Source of the DNA: Halomonas sp. HAL1
GTDB taxonomy: Bacteria; Pseudomonadota; Gammaproteobacteria; Pseudomonadales; Halomonadaceae
DNA length: 64,000 nt
Reading direction: 5' to 3'
Assembly (NCBI RefSeq): GCF_030544485.1
Contig: NZ_CP130610.1
Coordinates: forward strand, 1,426,001 to 1,490,000
The notes under the pieces are model-generated. The model did no database searches and was not told the origin of the DNA. It saw only the letters and a program-made list of their open reading frames with translations. Each line of letters begins with the position of its first letter. Position 1 is the first letter of the stretch. Below are positions 42,720 through 51,947 of this stretch, one piece after another. The position numbers and the translations under genes were made by a program.

Positions 42720-43379
42720 ATGCGAACTCTCTCTTTTTTACCCATCTCTTTACCACGTTCCCTAATCGCCGCCGCGGTGGGGACCGCGCTGGTGCTGTCA
42801 CCGTTGACCGCGACCGCCTTCGAAGGCGAGCTGTTTTCACTGAAAAACCGCTGGGAGCATACCGTGACGGAGATGCCTGCCAATGAGCGGGAAAGTACGT
42901 TGAAAGCGTTGGCAGGCGAAGTGGAACAATTGGCTGAACAGCACGAAGATAAAGCTGACGTACTTGTCTGGCAGGGCATTATTTTGGCCTCCTATGCCCG
43001 GGAAAGGGGTGGCTTGGGCGCCTTGGGAACTGCAGGTGATGCGCGCGATGCACTAGAGGAAGCGATTGATATCGATCCGCAAGGGCTGAGCGGTTCGGCC
43101 TACGTCACGCTAGGCGCGCTTTACGACCGCGCTCCGGGTCGGCCACTCGGCTTCGGTAATAGCGAGACGGCTGAACGGATGTTCCAGCGTGCCCTGGAAA
43201 TCCGCCCGGACGGTATCGATGTTAACTATTACTATGCCGCTTTCTTGAAAGAAGAGGGCAATGAGCAGGCAGCGCGTGAGCATGCCCAGCGGGCGGTTAA
43301 CGGCACCGCTCGCGAGAACCGGCAAGTCTCGGATGAAGCGTTGCGTCGCGATGCCGAGGCGCTGCTCAATCAGCTTTAA
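42720..43379 (+). CDS. Periplasmic tetratricopeptide-repeat protein
   Basis: Protein of 219 residues with a signal peptide (LIAAAVGTALVLSPLTATA-FE) and TPR-like helices: LVWQGIILASYARERGG, AYVTLGALYDRAPGRPLGFG, AERMFQRALEIRPDGIDVNY and EEGNEQAAREHAQRAV. It looks like a scaffold for protein contacts. ATG 42720 is chosen because the signal peptide starts there and CAGGA precedes it. No specific role is readable; neighbours are housekeeping genes. Confidence 0.75.
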   Translation: MRTLSFLPISLPRSLIAAAVGTALVLSPLTATAFEGELFSLKNRWEHTVTEMPANERESTLKALAGEVEQLAEQHEDKADVLVWQGIILASYARERGGLGALGTAGDARDALEEAIDIDPQGLSGSAYVTLGALYDRAPGRPLGFGNSETAERMFQRALEIRPDGIDVNYYYAAFLKEEGNEQAAREHAQRAVNGTARENRQVSDEALRRDAEALLNQL

Positions 43380-43451
43380 TCCGCTAACTGGATTGGCATT
43401 CCCGGTGGCAAGCACTGATAATAGAGCGATTGTCACCACCGGGAGTGCCCC

Positions 43452-44171
43452 ATGGCGTCTAGCCCTAAAAACGCTGAGTTTGGAAATTCTCCATCTCAAG
43501 AGGCCCCTTTTCGAAGCACATCACTTAGCGTTCCGCAGTTAAAGCGCGGTGATGTTGAACTGCTCAAGCGTGAGGCGTTGCATCAGGGATTTTTCCGCCT
43601 GGAAGGCTTGGAGCTTCGTCACCGCCTATTCGAAGGTGGCTGGAGCGAACCTATGCGACGAGAAGTACACAGCCGTTTTGATGCGGTGGGTGTGCTGCTT
43701 TACGACCCTGCCCGCGATTTAATGGTATTGATTGAGCAGTTTCGCGCAGGCGCCATCGATGATGCCGTGTCTCCCTGGAAGCTCGAACTGGTGGCAGGCC
43801 TGGTGGAAGATGGCGAGTCGCTGGAAGACGTGGCCCGCCGTGAAGCGTGGGAAGAAGCGGGTTGTAAAGTGGCCGAACTGACCAAATTACATACTTATTA
43901 TCCAAGTCCCGGCGCCTGCAATGAGCAAGTGACCCTGTTTTGTGGTTTGGTGGATTGCCAAGGGCTAGGCGGGATTCATGGCTTAGACGAAGAGCATGAG
44001 GACATTCGGGTACACGTAATGCCGTTTGCCAATGCCTGGGAACTCTTGACGCAAGGACGACTCGACAACGCCATGTGTCTGATTGGACTACATTGGCTTA
44101 ATAGCCAGCGAGCCTCATTACGCGCCGCTTCACAGCGGGCGATGACACAAAGCGAAACAAACGAGGAGTGA
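43452..44171 (+). CDS. nudF: ADP-ribose pyrophosphatase, Nudix family
   Basis: Hydrolase of 239 residues with a full Nudix box GLVEDGESLEDVARREAWEE followed by AGC (GX5EX7REUXEEXGU). RLFEGGWSEPMRREVHSR and VLIEQFRAGA upstream and YPSPGACNEQVTLFCG downstream are typical of the ADP-ribose class. It splits ADP-ribose into AMP and ribose-5-phosphate. A roughly 30-residue N-terminal extension precedes the usual start of the family. First gene of nudF-yqiB-cpdA, an order shared with E. coli. Confidence 0.87.
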   Translation: MASSPKNAEFGNSPSQEAPFRSTSLSVPQLKRGDVELLKREALHQGFFRLEGLELRHRLFEGGWSEPMRREVHSRFDAVGVLLYDPARDLMVLIEQFRAGAIDDAVSPWKLELVAGLVEDGESLEDVARREAWEEAGCKVAELTKLHTYYPSPGACNEQVTLFCGLVDCQGLGGIHGLDEEHEDIRVHVMPFANAWELLTQGRLDNAMCLIGLHWLNSQRASLRAASQRAMTQSETNEE

Positions 44172-44173
44172 AT

Positions 44174-44620
44174 ATGGCGAGAACGGCCTATGTCACCGAT
44201 TTAAAATCGCTCCAAGGGGAGTGCAGCGCCAACTATTTGCGTTTGGTGCGCCTGGTGGGCGATATGGAGGCCGGCCAGCGTCGTGATATTGCCCTGCGCG
44301 GTGATAAACAGTATTTCGGTGATCTGCACCTCTATATTCAAGAGCAGGCGCCTTATACCACCATGGTGAATGTTTCCCAGACCGGTCCGTTAGACACCGT
44401 TATTGAAGGGCCGCGGATGCGCGTGCACCTCTATCATGATGTCCGCATGGCAGAAGTGACCGACTTTCAGCGCGAGCGCCACTTTAGCGGTCGCTACCGT
44501 TATCCAAATGCGCGCATGCACCAACCGGATGAGAAGCTCCAGCTCAACCGCTTCTTGGGCGAGTGGTTGGCTCACGGCCTTGCCCACGGCCACACCGTTG
44601 ACGTGCCGGAGATGCCCTAA
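44174..44620 (+). CDS. yqiB: YqiB-like DUF1249 protein
   Basis: Protein of 148 residues matching DUF1249: SLQGECSANYLRLVRLVGDM, YTTMVNVSQTGP, MRVHLYHDVRMAEVTDFQRE and FLGEWLAHGLAHG. Function unknown, but conserved between nudF and cpdA in enterobacteria, as here. ATG 44174 is preferred to GTG 44168, since GAGGAG lies just before and the two starts differ by two codons. Overlaps cpdA by one base. Confidence 0.85.
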   Translation: MARTAYVTDLKSLQGECSANYLRLVRLVGDMEAGQRRDIALRGDKQYFGDLHLYIQEQAPYTTMVNVSQTGPLDTVIEGPRMRVHLYHDVRMAEVTDFQRERHFSGRYRYPNARMHQPDEKLQLNRFLGEWLAHGLAHGHTVDVPEMP

Positions 44621-45366
44621 TGCGTGTGGTTCAGATTACCGACGCCCATCTCTATGCGGACACCGAGGCACGTTCCCGTGCAGGTATTCCTTGGCGGCAG
44701 TTTCAGCAGGTAATCAGTGCGGTTGTAGATGAGCAACCTGAAATTGTGCTGTTTACGGGTGATATCAGCCAGGACGAATCCGCTGCGTCATACGCCTTGG
44801 CGGTGCAGGCGATGGAGCAGCTGCCTTGCCCCTGGTACTGGCTGCCAGGTAATCACGATCAACCCGAGTTCATGGCTGCCAAGCGTCCGCTGGTGGATGA
44901 AGTCGACTTGAATGCCTGGCGCATCCTGCTGCTCAATACCCAGGTAGAGGGCAAGCCTTATGGTGAGCTCGGGAGTGAGCAGCTTGCTGCGCTAGCGGAA
45001 CGCTTGCAGGCCGACACTCGACCAACCTTGATTGCAATGCACCACCCGCCGGTGAATGTGGGGGCAGTGTGGATGGATGCCATTGGCCTTCAGGATCGCG
45101 ATGCTTTTTGGGCGCTGCTAAGCAAACATACGCACGTTCATATCATCCTGTTTGGTCATGTGCACCAAGCCTACGCCGAACACCACCGCGTGGGTGAATC
45201 CATTATTGACGTTTATGGTTGCCCAGCCATGGCGGATCAGTTCCTGCCCGGTGCAGAGAACTTCGCTATTGATGAAGCATCCCGCCCTGGCTACCGCGTT
45301 ATCGATTTACAGTGGAGTGAGCGCCTAGGCAGTGAGTGGCAGAGCTGGATTGAGCGCATTGATTGA
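44620..45366 (+). CDS. cpdA: 3',5'-cyclic-AMP phosphodiesterase CpdA
   Basis: Class III cyclic-nucleotide phosphodiesterase of 248 residues with the complete calcineurin-like metal site: ITDAHLY (DxH), FTGDIS (GD), LPGNHDQ (GNHD), AMHHPP (H) and FGHVHQ (GHxH). It hydrolyses cAMP and so tunes CRP signalling. Translationally coupled to yqiB through a TAATG overlap. In E. coli yqiA and parE follow; here cysDN does, and parE is about 15 kb further on. Confidence 0.88.
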   Translation: MRVVQITDAHLYADTEARSRAGIPWRQFQQVISAVVDEQPEIVLFTGDISQDESAASYALAVQAMEQLPCPWYWLPGNHDQPEFMAAKRPLVDEVDLNAWRILLLNTQVEGKPYGELGSEQLAALAERLQADTRPTLIAMHHPPVNVGAVWMDAIGLQDRDAFWALLSKHTHVHIILFGHVHQAYAEHHRVGESIIDVYGCPAMADQFLPGAENFAIDEASRPGYRVIDLQWSERLGSEWQSWIERID

Positions 45367-45528
45367 CAGACATACCCCCCTTACTTAGCCTTCGTTAGGT
45401 GATTAAGGAATAAAAAGATAGTTATTAATTCTTTTGGGTTATTATCGACTCGGCGTTACCCTACCCGCATTCGAACATAAAATACTTTTAGCTTGTGTAA
45501 CGAGCTTGTTCTTGCGAGGTAAGGGGCT

Positions 45529-46521
45529 ATGACCCAATTGTCTACATTGTCTTCAAAGGAACGGTCTTCAAAGACGCGTCCTTCAGTGCCACAGCAGGAG
45601 GCTTTTAATGCCCCTGATGCCGCGCGCTTGACCCACCTCAAGCAATTAGAAGCCGAGTCTATTCATATTATTCGTGAAGTCGCCGCTGAGTTCTCAAACC
45701 CAGTGATGATGTACTCCATTGGTAAAGACTCGTCGGTCATGCTGCATTTGGCGCGTAAAGCCTTTTATCCAGGTACACCGCCATTCCCGCTGATGCATGT
45801 AGATACAACGTGGAAGTTTCGCGAAATGATCGAGTTTCGTAACCGCATGGCAGAAGAAGCGGGTATGGAGCTGATTGTGCATACCAACGAAGAGGGGCGG
45901 GCGGCCAATATCAACCCGTTCGACCACGGCAGTGCCAAGTACACCGATATCATGAAAACTCAGGCGCTCAAGCAGGCGCTGGATAAATACGGTTTTGATG
46001 CAGCCTTCGGTGGCGCCCGCCGCGATGAGGAAGCCTCGCGTGCCAAAGAGCGTGTTTACTCCTTCCGTGACAAGTATCACCGCTGGGATCCCAAGAATCA
46101 GCGCCCTGAGCTGTGGAATGTGTATAACGCCAAGGTCAATAAAGGCGAATCGATCCGCGTGTTCCCGCTCTCCAATTGGACCGAGCTGGATATCTGGCAG
46201 TACATCTACTTAGAGTCGATCCCCATCGTGCCCCTCTACTACTCTGCCAAGCGCCCTATAGTCGAGCGCGACGGTATGCAGGTTATGGTCGATGACGATC
46301 GTATGCCGTTAGCGCCCGGTGAAGTGCCGGAAGAGAAGTCGGTGCGTTTTAGAACGCTAGGCTGTTACCCGCTGACCGGCGCTGTGGAATCGGAAGCTGC
46401 GACGCTTCCGGAAATTATTCAAGAGATGCTGCTGACCCGTACCAGTGAGCGCAGTGGCCGTGCCATTGACCGCGATCAAGTGGGCTCGATGGAGAAGAAA
46501 AAGCGCGAGGGGTACTTCTAA
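45529..46521 (+). CDS. cysD: Sulfate adenylyltransferase subunit 2
   Basis: ATP sulfurylase small subunit of 330 residues: [22 protein letters not shown]-loop [38 protein letters not shown] and [13 protein letters not shown]. With CysN it makes adenosine 5'-phosphosulfate for sulfate assimilation. It carries a 25-30-residue Ser/Lys-rich N-terminal extension relative to common lengths; the ATG at 45529 has AAGGGG upstream. The 162-nt region before it is AT-rich and should carry the promoter. Overlaps cysN by one base. Confidence 0.92.
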   Translation: MTQLSTLSSKERSSKTRPSVPQQEAFNAPDAARLTHLKQLEAESIHIIREVAAEFSNPVMMYSIGKDSSVMLHLARKAFYPGTPPFPLMHVDTTWKFREMIEFRNRMAEEAGMELIVHTNEEGRAANINPFDHGSAKYTDIMKTQALKQALDKYGFDAAFGGARRDEEASRAKERVYSFRDKYHRWDPKNQRPELWNVYNAKVNKGESIRVFPLSNWTELDIWQYIYLESIPIVPLYYSAKRPIVERDGMQVMVDDDRMPLAPGEVPEEKSVRFRTLGCYPLTGAVESEAATLPEIIQEMLLTRTSERSGRAIDRDQVGSMEKKKREGYF

Positions 46522-47963
46522 TGTCTCACCAATCTAATTTAATCGCTGATAATATCGAGCAGTATCTGCACGAGCATGAAAACAAGGATCTGCTGCGCTT
46601 TATTACTTGCGGCAGCGTGGACGACGGTAAATCGACGCTGATCGGTCGTATGCTCCATGACTCGAAAATGATCTTTGAAGATCAGTTGGCTGCCATCACT
46701 CAGGCCTCTAAAACCAGCGGCACCACCGGTGATACCGTTGATTTGGCGCTATTAGTGGATGGTTTGCAGTCAGAACGTGAGCAGGGCATCACCATTGATG
46801 TGGCGTACCGCTTTTTCTCTACCGATAAGCGCAAGTTTATTATTGCCGACACCCCCGGGCATGAGCAGTACACGCGCAATATGGCGACGGGCGCTTCCAC
46901 GGCTAGTCTGGCAATTATTCTGATTGATGCCCGTTACGGTGTGCAGACTCAGACCCGGCGCCATAGCTTTATCGCCGATCTGCTGGGTATTCAGCACCTA
47001 GTGATTGCGGTTAACAAGATGGATCTGGTGGGATTCTCCGAGCAGCGTTTTAATGAAATTGTTGCAGAATACCGTGCCTTTGCTGAGAACCTGCAAGCGC
47101 CGGATATTCGCTTTGTGCCCATGTCGGCACTGAACGGCGACAACGTGGTGAATCGCAGCGAACATACGCCCTGGTACTTTACCAACGATTACCAAGGGGA
47201 AACGCTGATCGAGCTATTAGAGAGCGTCGAGATCACTCGCGATCAGAACCTCAGCGATCTGCGTTTGCCAGTTCAGTATGTCAACAGGCCGAATCTTGAT
47301 TTTCGTGGCTACTGCGGCACCCTGGCTGCAGGTGTCATTCGCCCAGGGCAGGCGGTCAAGGTGTTGCCTTCAGGCAAAACCTCTACCGTGGCGCGGGTCG
47401 TTACCTACGATGGTGATCTTGCCGCCGCTTATCCAGGCCAAGCGATCACTGTCACCCTGGAAGATGAGATCGATATCTCCCGCGGTGATTGGCTGGTGGC
47501 AGCGGATAGCGAACTGCCGCTTTCCAATACCTTTAAAGCCGATATTGTCTGGATGCACGAAGAGGTGTTAACGCCAGGCAAGCTTTATGACTTTAAGTTG
47601 GCGACGCGTGATCTTTCCGGGCAGGTAAGCGCCATTGATTACCAAATCGATGTGAATACTCTGGAAAAGCATACGACGCATTCGCTGGGCCTTAATGCGA
47701 TTGCCCGCTGTGATGTGGAATTGACCGCAGCCATTCCGGTGGATAATTACCGCACTAGTCCAGGTACCGGCAGTTTTATCATCATTGATCGGCTGACCAA
47801 TGTCACCGTAGGCGCCGGGATGATTCGCGGCACGGCAAGTGAGGCAGCCACTGCCACACAGTTCACCGATTGGGCCGCCTTTGAACGCGACCTGAATGCG
47901 CTGGTGCGTAAGCATTTTCCCCATTGGGAAGCCAAAGATATCAGCGGCTTATTCAACCGCTGA
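46521..47963 (+). CDS. cysN: Sulfate adenylyltransferase subunit 1 (GTPase)
   Basis: Translation-factor-like GTPase of 480 residues that couples GTP hydrolysis to APS formation. G1 [15 protein letters not shown], switch [16 protein letters not shown]3 [13 protein letters not shown] and G4 VNKMDLVGF are intact. The C-terminal beta-barrels are present ([19 protein letters not shown]). There is no fused CysC kinase domain, so the APS kinase or APS reductase must be encoded elsewhere. Ends 57 nt before a REP-like repeat carrying an IS110 element. Confidence 0.93.
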   Translation: MSHQSNLIADNIEQYLHEHENKDLLRFITCGSVDDGKSTLIGRMLHDSKMIFEDQLAAITQASKTSGTTGDTVDLALLVDGLQSEREQGITIDVAYRFFSTDKRKFIIADTPGHEQYTRNMATGASTASLAIILIDARYGVQTQTRRHSFIADLLGIQHLVIAVNKMDLVGFSEQRFNEIVAEYRAFAENLQAPDIRFVPMSALNGDNVVNRSEHTPWYFTNDYQGETLIELLESVEITRDQNLSDLRLPVQYVNRPNLDFRGYCGTLAAGVIRPGQAVKVLPSGKTSTVARVVTYDGDLAAAYPGQAITVTLEDEIDISRGDWLVAADSELPLSNTFKADIVWMHEEVLTPGKLYDFKLATRDLSGQVSAIDYQIDVNTLEKHTTHSLGLNAIARCDVELTAAIPVDNYRTSPGTGSFIIIDRLTNVTVGAGMIRGTASEAATATQFTDWAAFERDLNALVRKHFPHWEAKDISGLFNR

Positions 47964-48019
47964 TTGGCGAAAGACTTGATCGTTCCTTGCAACGTATACG
48001 TGCGAAGAATGTAACCTAC

Positions 48020-48101
48020 GTCATTGCGAGGAGCGAAGCGACGCGGCAATCTCAGGTTTAGCGTCACCGCCGGTATGAGATTGCTTCGTCGCAAGCTCCT
48101 C
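48020..48101. repeat. REP-like palindromic element split by an IS
   Basis: Left arm 48020-48053 (GTCATTGCGAGGAGCGAAGC... ending GCAATCTC) and an imperfect inverted right arm 48077-48101 (GAGATTGCTTCGTCGC...CTCCTC). The closing GCAATGAC of the right arm reappears at 49495-49502, after the insertion sequence, so the element was interrupted. The same GTCATTGCGAGGAGCGAAG core is a widely scattered intergenic repeat in proteobacteria. Confidence 0.8.
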
Positions 48102-48182
48102 AATGAAAGGGACTCCTCCCCTCTCGAAGCTTCAGCGAGCTACATTGATAGTTGAACCACATCAATGCGGAGGGGAAGAGCC

Positions 48183-49232
48183 ATGAACAAGCATACGACG
48201 ATAGGTATTGATCTGGCAAAGCGTGTTTTTCAAGTGTGTGTTGTCGACACCCGCTCCTCGCGTGTTCAGGTCAACAAAGAGCTTAAACGGCATCAGGTCT
48301 TGGATTTTATGCGCCGCCAACCGGCCTGTCGGGTATTTATGGAAGCGTGCGGTGGATCGCATTATTGGGCGCGACAACTGCAGGCCCTCGGCCATACCGT
48401 TGCCCTCATTTCGCCCCAGTTTGTGACGCCTTTTCGCAAAGGGCACAAGACAGATGCCAATGACGCCCTCGCTATTGTAGAAGCCGGATGTCGTCCGGAC
48501 ATGCGCTTTGTACCACTCAAAAGCGTAGAGCAGCAGGATATTCAGAGCCTGCACCGCATTCGGGAGAGGTACATCCATCAGCGCACCCAGTTGATCAATC
48601 AGGTTCATGGGTTATTGCAGGAATATGGAGTGATCAGCGGTCGGGGACAGAAAGCGTTAAAGCAACGTGTCTGGCTCGCCCTGGAAGATGCCGATAACGA
48701 GCTTTCGATGCTGATGCGTGACTTGATTGCCGAGCAAATGGCGGAGCTGGATCGACTCAACGAGCGTATTCAGTCACTGGATAAGCGCGTGGAGCAGATG
48801 AGCCGTGCGGTGATGCCTTGTCGCCAACTGTTGGCGATTGAGGGAGTGGGACCGGTGGTCGCCACCCAGCTCTATAGCGCCCTCGGTAACGGCAACGCCT
48901 TCAAGAAAGGTCGCCAAGCGTCAGCCTATCTGGGGTTGACGCCGACACAACACAGCAGTGGTGGCATCGCGAAGATCAAGGGCATTGGCCGAACGGGGCA
49001 AATCTCGCTGAAAGCCGCCCTGATACGCGGCGCACACTCGGCCATCAACACCGTGGGTGACAAGCAGGATGCCAAAAGCCGTTGGCTACGCGCGCTGGTC
49101 GCACGCGTGGGCAAGAACAAAGCGGCTGTCGCGTTAGCGAACAAGACAGTACGAACCGCCTGGGCGGTTCTGCACAGCGGACAGTCCTATTGTAGAGAGT
49201 TTAACGACGGTTCAGCGCTGATGGTGAGCTAA
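48183..49232 (+). CDS. IS110-family DEDD transposase
   Basis: Recombinase of 349 residues. RuvC-like DEDD site: Asp10 (GIDLAKRVF), Glu54 (FMEACGGSHYW), Asp91 and Asp94 (GHKTDANDALA). C-terminal Tnp_20 domain: LLAIEGVGPVVATQLYS, AYLGLTPTQHSSGG and GIGRTGQISLKAALIRGA with the catalytic serine. Intact. ATG 48183 gives the usual short N-terminus; the frame reaches back six codons. A GGAGGGGAAGAG stretch precedes it. Confidence 0.93.
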   Translation: MNKHTTIGIDLAKRVFQVCVVDTRSSRVQVNKELKRHQVLDFMRRQPACRVFMEACGGSHYWARQLQALGHTVALISPQFVTPFRKGHKTDANDALAIVEAGCRPDMRFVPLKSVEQQDIQSLHRIRERYIHQRTQLINQVHGLLQEYGVISGRGQKALKQRVWLALEDADNELSMLMRDLIAEQMAELDRLNERIQSLDKRVEQMSRAVMPCRQLLAIEGVGPVVATQLYSALGNGNAFKKGRQASAYLGLTPTQHSSGGIAKIKGIGRTGQISLKAALIRGAHSAINTVGDKQDAKSRWLRALVARVGKNKAAVALANKTVRTAWAVLHSGQSYCREFNDGSALMVS

Positions 49233-49234
49233 GC

Positions 49235-49476
49235 GGTAGCACCATCAGCGGCTAAGCGCCGAGAGGCGGCTACCTTGTTGCCGGGCAACGATCGATGAAA
49301 AACAGGTCAGACCGACCTTCTCGCAACCTGATCATTGCGATGGCTGAAAAAGCCTACGCCTCGTTGAGGAGAGAAGGTGCGCGACGTTCATCAGGGTCAG
49401 GGGATAGCGTCCCCATCAAGAGACCGACTATACGCACGCATCGGCTTATGTTTTTCCATCATCGTCGTTTGCAACC
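49235..49476 (+). ncRNA. Predicted bridge-RNA region of the IS1111-like element
   Basis: Noncoding stretch between the transposase stop and the right subterminal repeat. IS110-family recombinases use a structured bridge RNA made from a noncoding arm, and in the IS1111 subgroup it lies on this 3' side. GC-rich self-complementary pieces (for example near GCGGCTAAGCGCCGAGAGGC) are present. Location is by family rule; the loops and exact ends are not resolved. Confidence 0.45.
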
Positions 49477-49516
49477 GGGGAGGAGTCCCTATACGCAATG
49501 ACAGTAGGTATTAGGT

Positions 49517-50326
49517 TTACTCAGCGTTAGGGAAAAACAGCTGCTGACCATCTACCTCATAATCCGCAATCGCCTGCTGGCCCTGTTCAGAGACCAGCCA
49601 TTGGTGCCACTGGGCCGCAAGGTCATGCTTCAAGTGCGGGTGGCGCTCTTTCGAAAGCAGTAAGCTGCCATACTGATTGAACAGCGCTTCGTCGCCATCA
49701 AATAACAGTGTTAAATCCTGTGGGTTTTTAAACGCAACCCAAGTGGCGCGGTCGGTAAACGTATAGGCGTCCATACCGGCAGCGGTATTTAGCGTAGGGC
49801 CCATTCCGCTTCCCAGTTCGCGGTACCACTCACCCTGTGGCGTGACCCCAGCATCTTCCCATAAACGCAGTTCAGCGCGGTTAGTGCCGCTGTCGTCGCC
49901 ACGCGACGCAAAGGGTGACTCGCTCTCTGCAATACGCTGCATGGCATCGGTAGCCGTGTCGCTATCTCTGATGCTGGCAGGATCAGCGCTGGGGCCAACG
50001 ATCACGAAATCGTTATACATGACATCAAGGCGCTCAGTTGCATAACCATCGGCCACAAACTGCTCTTCGCCTGCGGTATCGTGAACTAAGAGGCTATCGG
50101 CATCGCCACGGCGGCCAATTTCAAATGCCTGGCCAGTGCCTACAGCGACCACACGAACCTCTATCCCCGTCTCTTCGGTGAAGGCCGGGATAATGGCATC
50201 GAACAAACCTGAGTTTTCGGTAGACGTGGTGGAGGCCAAAGTGATGTAGTCATCGGCCGCCATTAGCGTACCGCTGAAGGTCAGCCCTAGGGCGCCTACA
50301 GTAATAAATGCGGTGACTTTCTTCAT
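49517..50326 (-). CDS. tupA: Tungstate ABC transporter substrate-binding protein
   Basis: Periplasmic protein of 269 residues with a signal peptide (GALGLTFSGTLMA-AD). The oxyanion-binding LASTTSTENSGLFD loop, GTGQAFEIGRRGDAD, PFASRGDDSGTNRAE and GSGMGPTLNTA are those of TupA. It captures tungstate for tungsten enzymes, or possibly molybdate. It is downstream of tupB and tupC on the minus strand with a 52-nt gap that could hold a processing or secondary start site. Confidence 0.87.
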   Translation of the reverse strand: MKKVTAFITVGALGLTFSGTLMAADDYITLASTTSTENSGLFDAIIPAFTEETGIEVRVVAVGTGQAFEIGRRGDADSLLVHDTAGEEQFVADGYATERLDVMYNDFVIVGPSADPASIRDSDTATDAMQRIAESESPFASRGDDSGTNRAELRLWEDAGVTPQGEWYRELGSGMGPTLNTAAGMDAYTFTDRATWVAFKNPQDLTLLFDGDEALFNQYGSLLLSKERHPHLKHDLAAQWHQWLVSEQGQQAIADYEVDGQQLFFPNAE

Positions 50327-50378
50327 GTTATTGCTCCTTTATCATTTTCATTAGTCAGAGAGTTCACACCCTTCAGGA

Positions 50379-51110
50379 TTACCAAACCAGCTCGCCCCGA
50401 ATAAACGCTTCCGCCTCGCGTGAAGCTGGGGCCTTAAAAAAATCATTGGCTAGCGTGTGCTCGAGTAGTTCGCCGTTATGTAGGAACAGCACATCGTTAG
50501 CTAAACGGCGCGCTTGATGTAAGTCGTGAGTGGTCATCACGATACGTGTCCCGCTGTGATGAAACTCAAGCACTGCATCTTCCACGGCTTTGATGGCAGC
50601 GGGGTCTAGCGCGGAGGTAGGCTCGTCTAGAAACAGCACCTGCGGATTGAGCAGCCATGCTCGCGCCAGCGCCAAGCGCTGCTGCTCGCCGCCGGAAAGT
50701 ACCCGTGCAGGACGTCTGGCTAAATGGGGTAAGCCAAACTTCTCAAGTGCACTCATTGCCTGCGCTTTACGAGATAGTCCTTTTAGCTCGGGGCGTGGCG
50801 TTTTGTTGATGGCTAGCACAAAGGTGAGATTGTCCAGCGCTGAGCGACGCAACAGTACCGGGCGCTGAAACACCATGGCTTGTGGAGGTGGCTCGCCTTG
50901 CCAGCGAACCGTGCCGTTAGTAGGCGTTAACAGGCCGTGGGCTAAGCGCATGAGTAGGCTTTTTCCCGCGCCGTTAGGGCCCATAATTAGCGTTCGCTGG
51001 CAGCCTGCCAAACGCAGGGTGGTTGGCTTGAGCAGCGTGTGACCACGATGAATAAAACTCACACTATCGAGTTCCAGTGCCGCGACGGGAGGAGTGTGGT
51101 GTGCATTCAT
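50379..51110 (-). CDS. tupC: Tungstate ABC transporter ATPase
   Basis: ABC ATPase of 243 residues: Walker A MGPNGAGKSLLMRL, Q-loop MVFQRPVLLRRSA, signature LSGGEQQRLALARAW and Walker B VLFLDEPTSALDP. Located between tupB and tupA, overlapping tupB by four bases, so it energises the TupB permease. No regulatory TOBE domain is attached, so oxyanion sensing must lie elsewhere, plausibly in the divergent regulator. Confidence 0.87.
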   Translation of the reverse strand: MNAHHTPPVAALELDSVSFIHRGHTLLKPTTLRLAGCQRTLIMGPNGAGKSLLMRLAHGLLTPTNGTVRWQGEPPPQAMVFQRPVLLRRSALDNLTFVLAINKTPRPELKGLSRKAQAMSALEKFGLPHLARRPARVLSGGEQQRLALARAWLLNPQVLFLDEPTSALDPAAIKAVEDAVLEFHHSGTRIVMTTHDLHQARRLANDVLFLHNGELLEHTLANDFFKAPASREAEAFIRGELVW

Positions 51111-51811
51111 CCCAACCGCCTTTTCGCCGTTTCGCCGATGACATGGGCAATTGCGTTAATCATGGTGACTAGAGTGAGCAGAATAATCCCCAAACCCAAC
51201 GCCATGGGCAGGTTGCCCTTGCTGGTTTCCAGCACGATGCTGGTAGTCATTACACGCGTAACGCCATCGATATTGCCACCCACGATCATTACCGCGCCTA
51301 CTTCCGCACTGGCGCGGCCAAAGCCAGCTAAGATCACCGTCAATAGCGCAAAGCGGGCATCCCACAACAGGGTAGGGATCATGCGGCTGCGTGTTAGACC
51401 CAAGGAGTTCAACTGTTCGGCATACTCGCCATGCAGTGCCTCGACTTGTTGGCGAGTAAGAGCGGCGATAATCGGCAGTACCAGAATCACTTGAGCGATG
51501 ACCATCGCCGTGGGGGTAAACAGCAAACCCCATTCACCCAGCGGCCCTGCGCGTGAAAGCAGCAAATAAACGCACAACCCCGCAACCACTGGCGGTAAGC
51601 CCATCAGGGCATTAAGGGCGACAATCACCACGTTACGCCCGGGAAAGCGCCATAACGCGAGTGCGGCACCTAAGGGCAGTGCTATTAGGCTGGCGATAAA
51701 CACCGCCATCAGCGATACCTGCAGTGAGAGCACCACAATAGAGATTAACGCGTCATCCATATTCAGGATCAGCGCAAGGGCAGTGCTAAAGGCGTTGTCA
51801 CTAGTCAGCAT
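51107..51811 (-). CDS. tupB: Tungstate ABC transporter permease
   Basis: Inner-membrane protein of 234 residues with about five or six membrane helices (ISIVVLSLQVSLMAVFIASL, IALNALMGLPPVVAGLCVYL) and the permease EAA-like loop LLWDARFALLTVILAGFGRA. It forms the tungstate channel with TupC. First gene of the tupBCA operon; its start lies 136 nt from the divergent regulator gene, so both promoters share that gap. Confidence 0.85.
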   Translation of the reverse strand: MLTSDNAFSTALALILNMDDALISIVVLSLQVSLMAVFIASLIALPLGAALALWRFPGRNVVIVALNALMGLPPVVAGLCVYLLLSRAGPLGEWGLLFTPTAMVIAQVILVLPIIAALTRQQVEALHGEYAEQLNSLGLTRSRMIPTLLWDARFALLTVILAGFGRASAEVGAVMIVGGNIDGVTRVMTTSIVLETSKGNLPMALGLGIILLTLVTMINAIAHVIGETAKRRLG

Positions 51812-51947
51812 TGAGCGATGGCGTCGTTATTAGGTGTGATTTGGCATGATGTACTGAAAAATGATCGATTGCACTGCTGGCTGAAATTAATGCAGTCTTA
51901 TGCAGTAAATCATTGATGGCGTAACCGCAGCGAAGGAGCTTATCGCG

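Larger units (their letters stand above)
48102..49493 (+). mobile_element. IS110-family element, IS1111-like subgroup
   Basis: About 1.39 kb, bounded by the two halves of a REP-like repeat. Subterminal inverted repeats GGGACTCCTCCCC (48109-48121) and GGGGAGGAGTCCC (49477-49489) are perfect over 13 bp and lie a few bases inside each end; such subterminal repeats mark the IS1111 subgroup. No target duplication is needed for this family. One intact transposase; the right noncoding arm of about 245 nt is where this subgroup places its bridge RNA. Exact ends are estimates from the repeat junctions. Confidence 0.85.

Noticed and set aside
48162..48608. 148-codon frame antisense to the IS110 transposase
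   Set aside because: Overlaps the catalytic half of an intact transposase; no independent evidence.
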